Source: Symsagittifera roscoffensis (lineage: Eukaryota > Xenacoelomorpha > Acoela > Convolutidae). Taken from it: 64,000 bases of DNA. The notes below the pieces were generated by a model. The model was not told the DNA's origin, did not search any database, and saw nothing but the letters and a program-made list of their open reading frames with translations. Below are positions 32,417-42,100 of the stretch, piece by piece (position 1 is the stretch's first letter; the number at the start of each line of letters is the position of its first letter). The stretch spans positions 6,036,907 to 6,100,906 of the forward strand of contig NC_087068.1 in assembly GCF_963678635.1 (NCBI RefSeq). Direction: 5' to 3'. Position numbers and translations under genes: made by a program.

Positions 32417-32433
32417 GACTTATGGTCGCACCA
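32417..32433 (-). other. primer-binding-like site, copy 1
   Basis: Two bases (TC) after the 5' LTR the element strand reads TGGTGCGACCATAAG, beginning with the TGG expected opposite a tRNA CCA end. The same site is in copy 2. I cannot match it to a specific tRNA. Confidence 0.55.
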
Positions 32434-32435
32434 GA

Positions 32436-32843
32436 TGAGTTATGACCGAAGTGTATAACTCATAGAGTAATTTCGGATAGGGTACACCGTCTGCTCGTCA
32501 CGCTATCTTATTTTCGGCCGGATAGATTCGTGCAACTTCTTAGTCTAATACCGATCCTAATCTTACTCTTATACTATCTAGTCTCAGGTTGTTTAACTAG
32601 TCTCTGCTAGGCTCAATAGATCTAGGGTATACTGGTTTATTGCGGCTGCTGAAGTACTCGGGAGAGTTCAACTAATTTCTAAGTTAAATGCAAATCTCTC
32701 TGGTGCTGAAATTACAGTAATTTCAGCACTTACAAATAAGTGGATTGTTAGTTAGGTGGATCATGATTGGTTAATATTAAATACTTTACATTGGTAAAAT
32801 ATCTAATTTATCCAATCATAAAAGTAGTTTAGATCAGGTTCCA
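32436..32843 (-). repeat. 5' LTR of copy 1
   Basis: 408 bp, TG...CA ends, promoter side of copy 1. Contains AATAAA and a TATAAG-like word in each LTR, and the 13-bp hairpin with a 1-base loop here. Confidence 0.95.
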
Positions 32844-32847
32844 ACAT
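32844..32847. other. target site duplication ACAT, copy 1, right
   Basis: Matches 13937-13940. Confidence 0.85.
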
Positions 32848-33362
32848 CGATTCAATATATTTTTTTTGTTCGATACTATAATATCGATACAGGCCCGATA
32901 TTATCTCGCAACTTCTTGCAAAATGTCTTAGACTTTTCAGGATCATGTCTTGATAAGCTTTATAGCTTTTTGCATGATCCTTGGTGAGTTTTTCTGTACA
33001 AGCAGTTCATTAATTTCTCCTAAAAAAAAATTCAACTGTCAGGGAGAATAGTTTTGCAGGAATGTTACAATCCAAGATGAAGAAGAATCTTTTGCTTATA
33101 CCCCTCCTCCCCTTATATCAGATTACGAAATTGAAAGTAAATGTTAGATTTTTAACCTGACTTTCTTTACAAAGCCAGATCGAAATGACTCAGAAATGCA
33201 GGGTTTTAAAAAAGGTAGACAAAATGAAATAGTTTTTAACCAATTCAACCTCATTTTTTCTTTTTTTCTTCGCTTTAAAAACACAAATGTTCGAACATTG
33301 AGCAACAGTTTATTTCAATGAGGGTGTGGTATAACCAAAAAAAGAGAGTTAAAACAGAGTAT
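32848..33362. other. host spacer between the two 5' LTRs
   Basis: AT-rich host DNA with no gene or repeat recognised. The two LTR promoters on either side fire away from each other. Confidence 0.7.
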
Positions 33363-33366
33363 AAAG
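33363..33366. other. target site duplication AAAG, copy 2, left
   Basis: Matches 52302-52305. Confidence 0.85.
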
Positions 33367-33776
33367 TGGAACCTGATCTAAACTACATTTTATGATTGGA
33401 TAAATTAGATATTTTACCAATGTAAAGTATTTAATATTAACCAATCATGATCCATCTAACTAACAACCCACTTATTTGTAAGTGCTGAAGTTACTTGTAA
33501 TTTCAGCACCAGAGAGATTTGAATTTAACTTAGAAATTAGTTGGACTCTCCCGAGCACTTCAGCAGCCGCAATAAACCAGTATACCCTAGATCTATTGAG
33601 CCTAGCAGAGACTAGTTAAACAACCTGAGACTAGATAGTATAAGAGTAAGATTAGGATCGGTATTAGACTAAGAAGTTGCACGAATCTATCCGGCCGAAA
33701 ATAAGATAGCGTGACGAGCAGACGGTGTACCCTATCCGAAATTACTCTATGAGTTATACACTCCAGCACTAACTCA
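33367..33776 (+). repeat. 5' LTR of copy 2
   Basis: Starts TGGAACCTGATC, ends CACTAACTCA. The internal hairpin GTGCTGAAGTTAC/GTAATTTCAGCAC keeps 13 RNA pairs through one G-U wobble. AATAAA lies near 33571 and TATAAG near 33640. Confidence 0.95.
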
Positions 33777-33778
33777 TC

Positions 33779-33795
33779 TGGTGCGACCATAAGTC
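33779..33795 (+). other. primer-binding-like site, copy 2
   Basis: TGGTGCGACCATAAG two bases after the LTR. Further on, CTCGAAC is the complement of a T-loop-like GTTCGAG at about the distance expected in a tRNA, off by one base. Confidence 0.55.
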
Positions 33796-33863
33796 TCGAA
33801 CAAGACCTTAATAGCTTAGAATTAACCAAAATAGATTAGAAATTAGACAAAAACATTTACAAA

Positions 33864-34097
33864 ATGTTATACGACAATAATTTAATCGAAATGTCTCTAC
33901 GACTCAATAGATCAGAGCCAATATTCCGAACCATAACAGAACTACCCGGAATTGGAAGAAGACCTCGAACCAGAGACGACATACGACAAAGTAGAAACTT
34001 GCCATATAGCTATATGATAGTTAGGCAAAAACCAGAACAAACTTTTATATTTAGAATACTACTGGCAATGAATTTAGATTTTCATTTGCAAACATAA
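33864..34097 (+). CDS. leader ORF of 77 aa, copy 2
   Basis: Same frame and start as in copy 1, one residue different (Ile for Val). Arg-rich centre, hydrophobic end. Role unknown. Confidence 0.45.
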   Translation: MLYDNNLIEMSLRLNRSEPIFRTITELPGIGRRPRTRDDIRQSRNLPYSYMIVRQKPEQTFIFRILLAMNLDFHLQT

Positions 34098-34428
34098 AAC
34101 CTTGAAGTTAATCTTCAAAATCATTTCAGGCGCTAAACAAAATTATTAATATACAATAACGATTGATAAAAAGATCTAAGATGGTTTTCCTAAAACTCTG
34201 CAGTAATATACAAAACATGTTTGAAAAATATTTATTGAAAAATAAAAAATAAAAATTAGTAGCATGACAATAAATGGTTAGTAATCATAAATCATCCTGT
34301 TGTTCCAGCTCCATCACCTAAAACATAACAGCAATCATAAACCCACTAATATCATCAAAACACTAAATCTTTCCTTTACACACATTTAAAATTTTATTAA
34401 AACTTAAATTCACTTAATTTTAAAACCA

Positions 34429-34513
34429 GATCATCAAGGCTTATCCTTGGATCTTAAATCATTTTCTACTTAATTAAATTTCAAATTTGATCATCAAGGC
34501 TTATCCTTGGATC
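34429..34513 (+). promoter_or_regulatory. twin leader hairpins, 60-bp period
   Basis: Two perfect 25-bp repeats (34429-34453 and 34489-34513), each with a hairpin CAAGG-CTTAT-CCTTG and flanked by GATC. Repeat, stem and spacing are kept in copy 1 while the DNA between has changed. A packaging or dimer-linkage signal is a reasonable guess. Confidence 0.55.
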
Positions 34514-34571
34514 AAACAGAACAACTTTGTTCTCCCCCACCCACTTAATTAGTGTCTAACGACCTCAAACG

Positions 34572-34926
34572 TCGATTCACTACCCAACCCTTTCTAAAGA
34601 CCTAAGACTAATAGAAATTTTTAAACAAAACTAATCATTCAAATTAGGATAAACAGTGAAGAACTTCGGTTATTCATCCTTCACTTGACCCCCCCTCTTA
34701 ACAGACCCAGGATAAATCTTAGACTTAGTAAGTTTAAAATAGTATCTAACGAACTACTCGCGTTCTAATTATACCTGAACCTTGCGGATCGATTTACTAT
34801 TCTCCAACCCTTGAACACAATCACTACCCCTAAGTAAGATTAAGTAAGTTAACACCTTAACTTATACTAGCCACGAGAAAGTAAAAAATCATTCTTCGGA
34901 ATCGATATACTTTTCTCTCCAACCCT
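34572..34926 (+). promoter_or_regulatory. three degenerate TCGAT...CCAACCCT leader motifs
   Basis: Motifs at 34572-34591, 34789-34811 and 34902-34926 share TCGAT, a short AT-rich joint and CCAACCCT; two are followed by TGAACA. Equivalent motifs occur in copy 1. Confidence 0.45.
34843..34852 (+). promoter_or_regulatory. candidate major splice donor in leader
   Basis: AA|GTAAGTTA, with a second GTAAGA ten bases earlier, upstream of the basic ORF and gag. Conserved in copy 1. A leader donor here would serve the downstream ORFs as in complex retroviruses. Confidence 0.35.
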
Positions 34927-35030
34927 GAACAAATAGACCCAGGTTAAGCTAACCAAAAAATCGTAAGAACTAACAGTTTAGGAAAATAGAAATCATTTAA
35001 CAACCTTTTGCATCCGTCATCCTAAACCTT

Positions 35031-35498
35031 ATGTCATTTAAAAACCTAGGAAATAAACAAACAATCGTTTTACACAATTGTGAAATAGATAACAAAAAAT
35101 ACCACCTCGTAATCACACCTCATACACAAACAGTTGGATACATTCGAACAAAACGACAAACACTAAAAAGAAAAATAATAACGAAACAAAGACAAATAAC
35201 ACGAAAAAGATTTTCAAAAAATCGAAACGCATTTTCAGAATCAGAAACCAACAGTTTAGACGAACTTTACAAACTAAAAGAATCAATAGATAAAAATTGC
35301 CCACTTCACGATCAATTATATTTTTCTGACTCAGAAACAACTTCAAATTCATCAAAAAGAGGAAAAAGAAGAATAAAAAAGCAGTATAAACACAAACCAG
35401 TACATTTATACAATTGGAATCAACCAATTCGACACATTAATAATTACATATTAACAGTCATCGAACGAAAAAATGAGCTCAACGCACACCCCAGGTGA
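35031..35498 (+). CDS. basic 155-aa ORF upstream of gag, copy 2
   Basis: Intact and the same length as in copy 1, overlapping gag by 26 bases in another frame. Basic N-terminal half, acidic Ser patch, then RGKRRIKKQ. Only about five residues differ between copies. Confidence 0.7.
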   Translation: MSFKNLGNKQTIVLHNCEIDNKKYHLVITPHTQTVGYIRTKRQTLKRKIITKQRQITRKRFSKNRNAFSESETNSLDELYKLKESIDKNCPLHDQLYFSDSETTSNSSKRGKRRIKKQYKHKPVHLYNWNQPIRHINNYILTVIERKNELNAHPR

Positions 35499-38400
35499 CG
35501 AAACCCCAGATGATGATGAAATCTTTCCTTTTATAATAGATGCAACCACTGATAGAGGACAGCATATATTTTGCAAAAATTTACTATTAAATTTATTTGA
35601 ACCCGGAATCAGTCCATGTAAAACAGAGTTCCCAGATAATAAAATCAAAAGACAAATCATAGACCACTACTTAAAAGATATATGCAACATAACACAACAG
35701 TATGGAATCTACTCCATAGAATTCACCTCACCAAACCATAATAATAGAAAATATACAATTCAAACAGACGATCTTGATTTAGAATTTTCAAAAGTTTTTT
35801 CAGAATATATAAAAAGCATCCAATATCATAACTCACAAAGAGCAAACTCCATATTCACCAATGAAGTTTTCGCAATAATATATAGTTATATTTCGATATT
35901 AGAAAACGAAATCCCAATAACAAATGTCTCACCGACAGAAACATCTAAACATTTAAGAGTACGACATGAAATCACACTACTCTCTAGTTATTTAAACATT
36001 ATTAAAGAAAATTTCACGAAAGACGACGTTTCACAACATACAAAACACGATCTACAAAAAATTTTGGCATGGTTCATAATAGATTATTTCACACACAATA
36101 TTGATTTAATTGCACAAGCAAGAAAAAATTTTAGACCCCAAAACTCGAACGATGATACCGCTATCACAGAACAATCAGATTATGTTTGGGACCCCGAATG
36201 GTCTCATCCCGCATTTATAAGCTTCCCACAATCAATCTCAAGTCAAGCAATAAGTACGATATCTTACATAAGAGATTATGTAAAAATAATACCATTCACC
36301 ATTGATGCAACACCATTAAACTATAATACATTTTTGCCCGATACACAAAATAATAGTTTAAACTCTACAGTCATACACAATGAAAACCTCAATGGAACTA
36401 GGAATCTTACTCAACAAGATATCCAGACACCATCACACTTCATAAATGAAGAAATTGTACACACAACAACTACACAACAAAGTATTTCACCAATACGCCC
36501 AAATTTAACAACACCAAGAAATACAAATCCTTCACAAACACAGGTAACCTTACAATCAACCGTTAAACCTTCGGTTGCCCCTAAATATTCACATATGGAT
36601 TACCAAACATACAGACCCATGACAATACCATCAAAAACACGCAAAACATTCACTAGAAACAACTTTACAGACCATAATTATAATTATACACATCCATCAA
36701 AAATATATAATCAACCACAAAGAAATTTTAACCAATATACAAGATCTCGAAATTGGGATAACCCAATGACCCAACCTAATTCAATAAATTTCCAAACAAA
36801 TCCTCCACAGGATCACAGTGAAAATTACCCATTTTTTCAACAAAATAAAAATAAAAAACAGACATCTTATCAAATGGATTATTTATCCTCAGATGATGAT
36901 TTCTTACAACCAGATATATTTGCACCAAATACTCAAGAATATCGTAGACAAGGAATACAGAGAACACGTACAAATCATAGAAATTTTTCTCCACAATCAA
37001 TAGATGCACAACATCAACAACCAATTCAACAACAAAATCTAATTAATACACAATCTTTTCAACCAATTCAACAACAAAATCCAATGACTGCACACTCGTA
37101 TCAACCATCACAAATGCAAAATGAAATACCACTCCCATATTATCTCCAACAACATGAAATAACAAGAAACCAACTTTCAAATTTTTCTCAAATGCCAAAT
37201 GCAGCAGAATCATTACAAATGACAATGAATCCATACCTTATGGGTGGATCATCAATAACATCAAACAAACCTTTAATGGTTTTCACAGGAACAGACCCTG
37301 AATACTCTGTAGAAGATTATTTAAATGCAGTAACAGCAAACCTGATTTTAAATATTGGACCTGAACCAATTAATACGCCACTACATCAAAACTGGATACA
37401 TCGACGCACAGCGTTAATACAAACAACCTTAGATGGCGCAGCCCAAAAATGGTTTTCAGTACTACCTCTAGAAATAAAATCAAACTGGAAAAGGTTTACA
37501 CAGGAATTTTCAAAAATGTTTGACTCCGAAAGAAACAAACAACAACAAAGAGTTTTATGTAATGAAATTCGCAGATTACCAAACGAAACCATCAAGCAAT
37601 TAGCAGTACGAATCGAAACACTAGTTCGAAAAGCATATTCACTAAATACACACGACTATAAAAACACAAAGATGACAGAAATCTTAATGATGACCTTAAC
37701 ACCACAATTAAGGAAAATAGCAATAAAAAAGAGAGCATCCCATCCTTCTTCAATTCGAGAACCCGATTTAGATTTTCGAAAACTAGTAGACAAATTAGAA
37801 CAAGCAGAAATCACGATGAAACTAGAAGAAACGGAAAATCTGAAATTACAATACGTTAACAGAATTGAAACGACTCCCACTAATATTAATAATATACAGG
37901 AATCAGAGACAGACCTCGTTGAAAAAATCACTGAAATACTCAATATTTACGAAAAGAACCCAAACTTTAAAGGCAAACCATCTTTCAAAAAATGGTGTAA
38001 TTATTGCCGACGATACGGACATAGTATTTCCGAATGTAGACAAAGACAGCAAGACAATCAAAATAAACCCCAAAAATATAAAGAACCAAATAAATCATTC
38101 CATCAATACATGAAAAAAGATCAAAACCTACCGAACAAAACAGTCTACAGCAACAACAGTTCAGGAAAACCACTCCCGAACAATACAAATTATACAAGAA
38201 ATCAATCACCATATAACTCAAGTTATAGAGGAAGATCACCAGAACGAAGAAACACGCATAATTCAGCACAAAATCACTACAATAGACCAAATAGTCGAAA
38301 TAACTACTCCAGATCACATTCAAATACACAACGATTTGTTTCTAGATCTAATTCCCAATCAAGAAATAACTACTATCCAAACAACCAATCACGAAATTCA

Positions 38401-39117
38401 TCATACAATAGGAATAGAAACTACTCCTATAATCGAAATAGAAGTTATTCAAACAACCGAAACCAGAATTACCCGAACAATCAATCAAGGAATAACTCAT
38501 ATAATAGATCGAACTATAACAGACCAAACAATAATTACCAAAACAGATCGCGAAATAATTCACAGAATCGACACTCAAGTTATAATAATCGTTATAGAAA
38601 TTATTCCCAATCACCACACCGGAATAATAATAACTATAATAATTCTAATAATCGTCACAGAAGTAGTACACCTAAACATCAAAGACATATTAATCAAGTA
38701 CAATCTAATCCAGAAACAACATCAGACCCTCCAGGTATTGATGACACAGTAACTGATACGTTACAACTCAATCAAATAAACTGTACATCATCAGATTCAG
38801 AAAGTGATACTGAAAACACTCTTTCTATCAATATGATAAAAGTCGAAAATGACTATGAATCTGTCATATATGAACAACCTTTTTCATCACACATATATGA
38901 AAATCAATCAGAATTTCTTCAAAATTATTACACTACACCCATAAATTCCACAACAACGACGCAAGAAACAAATGAGATTAACACTACAAATCAAACCAAT
39001 AAAAATATCAAAACAAAATGCTTGAATACAAACCACATTTATCAAAATATACAAAAAGAACAACCCAAAGAAAAAATTTGGAGAAATACCATTTCTCTTA
39101 GAAAGCCCAAGAAATAA
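35473..39117 (+). CDS. gag: Gag, 1214 aa, cut off from Pol by a frameshift
   Basis: Same start and domains as the N-terminal part of the copy 1 polyprotein: capsid-like domain, CX2CX4HX4C knuckle (NYCRRYGH), and Asn/Arg/Ser/Tyr-rich tract. A one-base insertion near 39083 relative to copy 1 moves it out of the pro-pol frame and it stops about 30 bases later. Gag itself should be full length. Confidence 0.9.
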   Translation: MSSTHTPGDETPDDDEIFPFIIDATTDRGQHIFCKNLLLNLFEPGISPCKTEFPDNKIKRQIIDHYLKDICNITQQYGIYSIEFTSPNHNNRKYTIQTDDLDLEFSKVFSEYIKSIQYHNSQRANSIFTNEVFAIIYSYISILENEIPITNVSPTETSKHLRVRHEITLLSSYLNIIKENFTKDDVSQHTKHDLQKILAWFIIDYFTHNIDLIAQARKNFRPQNSNDDTAITEQSDYVWDPEWSHPAFISFPQSISSQAISTISYIRDYVKIIPFTIDATPLNYNTFLPDTQNNSLNSTVIHNENLNGTRNLTQQDIQTPSHFINEEIVHTTTTQQSISPIRPNLTTPRNTNPSQTQVTLQSTVKPSVAPKYSHMDYQTYRPMTIPSKTRKTFTRNNFTDHNYNYTHPSKIYNQPQRNFNQYTRSRNWDNPMTQPNSINFQTNPPQDHSENYPFFQQNKNKKQTSYQMDYLSSDDDFLQPDIFAPNTQEYRRQGIQRTRTNHRNFSPQSIDAQHQQPIQQQNLINTQSFQPIQQQNPMTAHSYQPSQMQNEIPLPYYLQQHEITRNQLSNFSQMPNAAESLQMTMNPYLMGGSSITSNKPLMVFTGTDPEYSVEDYLNAVTANLILNIGPEPINTPLHQNWIHRRTALIQTTLDGAAQKWFSVLPLEIKSNWKRFTQEFSKMFDSERNKQQQRVLCNEIRRLPNETIKQLAVRIETLVRKAYSLNTHDYKNTKMTEILMMTLTPQLRKIAIKKRASHPSSIREPDLDFRKLVDKLEQAEITMKLEETENLKLQYVNRIETTPTNINNIQESETDLVEKITEILNIYEKNPNFKGKPSFKKWCNYCRRYGHSISECRQRQQDNQNKPQKYKEPNKSFHQYMKKDQNLPNKTVYSNNSSGKPLPNNTNYTRNQSPYNSSYRGRSPERRNTHNSAQNHYNRPNSRNNYSRSHSNTQRFVSRSNSQSRNNYYPNNQSRNSSYNRNRNYSYNRNRSYSNNRNQNYPNNQSRNNSYNRSNYNRPNNNYQNRSRNNSQNRHSSYNNRYRNYSQSPHRNNNNYNNSNNRHRSSTPKHQRHINQVQSNPETTSDPPGIDDTVTDTLQLNQINCTSSDSESDTENTLSINMIKVENDYESVIYEQPFSSHIYENQSEFLQNYYTTPINSTTTTQETNEINTTNQTNKNIKTKCLNTNHIYQNIQKEQPKEKIWRNTISLRKPKK

Positions 39118-42100
39118 AGAATTTCAACCACCAGACCTTGAAATAGATTTTTTAATTGATTCAGGAGCAGAATCAAACATAATAAACATCCCCACATGGA
39201 ATGAAATAAAAACTTTACACCCAAAGCTAACACCTCTTGAAACCTCCAGTAAGTTAGCAACAGCACAAGGATCAACATTGATAAACTACGGAAAAATCCA
39301 ATTATTTCTCCTCCCCACCAGAACAATGGAGCAAAGCAAAATTTTAAATAAGCCATTTAAACAAATATTCCATATCACTGATATTAAATATAATATCATT
39401 GGAATACCATTTATTTCGAAGTATATACCAACAATTAACATCCTAAATAGTAAAATATTAATCAAAGATAAATATACAAAAACAAAAGAAACATCCTTAA
39501 CATTTTTTCAAAGATTAAATAAACAACCACCATTCTTTTCAAAATTCTACCCGATATTTAACCAACAAAGAAAACACCTAAAACCACTATCAGGAAATAT
39601 CTATAATTTTTCAATCAAACAAGTTCACCAATATGATAAAGAACAAAACAAACAAAAATTTTATATGTCAGATTTTGAATTCAAACCTATTCACAAATTT
39701 TTCAAAATCACAATCTCATCCATAAAATATTTGAAAAATTCGAATTCAGATATCATTTCCTTACATGTCTATAACAACACACCTTACCAAGTAACATTAC
39801 CTTTAGGACTTTTAGGATATTGTGAAACCAACGCTACAATATCACCAATACACGAAAAAGCCTATCGCGTAAATAATATACTCCAATTACTAGATATTTG
39901 CCAATCTACAATTCTTAATGAAGAATTATCTATAAATAATATAATAAGTAACGAAAACAGAAATACGGATTATTTCACAAAAACTCCATATTTCAAACCT
40001 ACATTCAACATAAGTAACTACACAGAGGACCAACAGAAATTTTTAACAATGTTTAATTTCCAACATTCACAAATAACACAAGACGAATTCGAAAAGTTAG
40101 CCAAACAGCTAATTAAATATTCATCAGTCTATGCAACATCAAAATTCGATGTTGGAAAAATCAGTTCATCACTACATCTCCCGTTAAAACTAGACGCAGT
40201 TTTCAAAAAACAGAGAGCAAGTAAAGTACCAATTCACTTACATGATAAAGTGAACAGATTACTCGATATTTTAGAACAATACAACATTATATCACCAGTT
40301 AATAAAGAAGAACAACCAAAAGGGAACACATTTATCAACCCCGTTATCATTCTAGCTAAAGGAGAATCATTAAAAATCGTTCTCGATGCTAGATACCTCA
40401 ATTCACTTATAGATGAATCAAAATGTAATTGGCCCATTGAACCAATACAAGTTATTTTAACAAAAATAAACGGCAAATACTTTACAACCGCCGATATGAA
40501 TAGTGCATACAATCAAATGCCACTAGATGAACAATCACGACGTTTAACACAATTTGTTATCGGAAACCAACAATATGAATTCAACCGCTTATTCTATGGA
40601 ATATCCATAGGACCAGCAGCATTTTCAGCTTTTATGAGCAAAATTTTTAGACCACTAATACTCAAGAAAAACGCAATCACCTATTTAGACGATGTTTTTA
40701 TGCAATCACAAACAAAAGACGAGATGTTCAATGTTTTAGAAAAATATCACCAAATACTTCAGAACGAAAATCTGAAGGCCGCCCCCGATAAATCACACTT
40801 CTTTTTGACAAGAGTTAAATTCTTAGGACATAATATAGAAAGAAAAACAATCACTCCATTGAAATCACGCATTGACGCTATTCAAAAACTTCAACCACCA
40901 ACAAATAAAAAGAAAATCCAAGAATTTCTTGGAATGTTAAACTTTTTAAGTAAATATGTTTATAAAATGCAATTATATCTACGACCATTTTATAACATCC
41001 TTAGACAACAAAATAATTTTGAATGGAACACAGAACATCAAACACGATTTGAAGAAATAAAGAAACTTTTAACTGAACAAATTTCAAACACAATTCCAGA
41101 TTCAAATCAACCATTTTATGCAATGTGCGATGCTTCGAACTTTGGCATCGGTGCAGCACTATTACAATCACATAATGGTACAAATAAAATGAACCTCATA
41201 TCAGCAAATTCTCGATTATTCACTCAAGCAGAGCTACGACTCTCAACTCTAATGAGAGAATGTACAGCCATAATATATACACTGACAGAATATGAATTTC
41301 TGATACTTGGATCAAAACACCCCACAGTTTTATTCACAGACCATAAACCAATCATCTTTCTCTTTACACAAAAATCTAACCCAAACCACCGAGTTTACAG
41401 ATTTCAACTAATTCTAATGAAATTTCCAAACTTACATATAGTTTGGACTGCAGGAAAAAATCTTGCATTACCAGACACCTTAAGTCGAAATACACCACCT
41501 GAATTACTTACACGAAAAACAACAGTTGAAATACCCAAAAACATAAAATTCTACCTTGCAGAAAACGAAACATCATCCCGATTGGAATGCAAATATGCAG
41601 TAAAAACTGATATTGAACAATCACAAATAAATAGTTTACAACATTTCCCACTTTATTTAGATTGTCAAAATAATCATTATGAAGTTGATCTACTTGGAAC
41701 ATCAACTTTCAAACCAATCCCATATTCTCAATGGATAAAAAATAACACCCAACAAAAACGAACAAAACAACACCCACCTAAGAAAGACCATTTTCCACTA
41801 ATTGAAAAAGAAAATTTAACTGATAAAATAAATTTATCAGGACCACAAACAAATGATTCAAAATACACAATAAATCAAATTTTTGACCTCCACGACCCAC
41901 TTGATACAATACCCTTATCTAAATTCGAAATTGAAAACATTTTTCTCCCTCCAACAGAAACAATTACAATTTCAACACTGAAACAATATCAAAATCTTGA
42001 CCCGATAATTAGACAACTAAAATCATGGCACAAATATAAAACTAAACCTGTCAAGGCAGATTCAACCATTCTAGGAAACAAAACACTCCTCCGATACTTT

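Larger units (their letters stand above)
13941..32843 (-). mobile_element. LTR retrotransposon copy 1, Ty3/gypsy-like, env-bearing
   Basis: A complete 18,903-bp element transcribed leftward. Both ends are LTRs (408 and 410 bp) with TG...CA termini, and ACAT is duplicated outside (13937-13940 and 32844-32847). The LTRs differ by one substitution and two 1-bp indels. All large frames are open: leader ORF, basic ORF, gag-pro-pol, two small hydrophobic ORFs, Met-less ORF, env-like and the unknown 602-aa ORF. It could be autonomous. Pol motifs place it near Ty3/gypsy. Length and gene number exceed the usual 5-10 kb and one to three frames of that group. Confidence 0.95.

Noticed and set aside
33567-33650. 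LTR promoter and poly(A) signal from TATAAG and AATAAA
   Set aside because: The order (AATAAA before TATAAG) is opposite to the usual U3-R layout, so I noted the words without calling sites.
39062-39085. AAAAAAT run as a -1 programmed frameshift site between gag and pol
   Set aside because: The pol frame in copy 2 is +1 to gag, and copy 1 is fused in frame; a plain insertion explains it.
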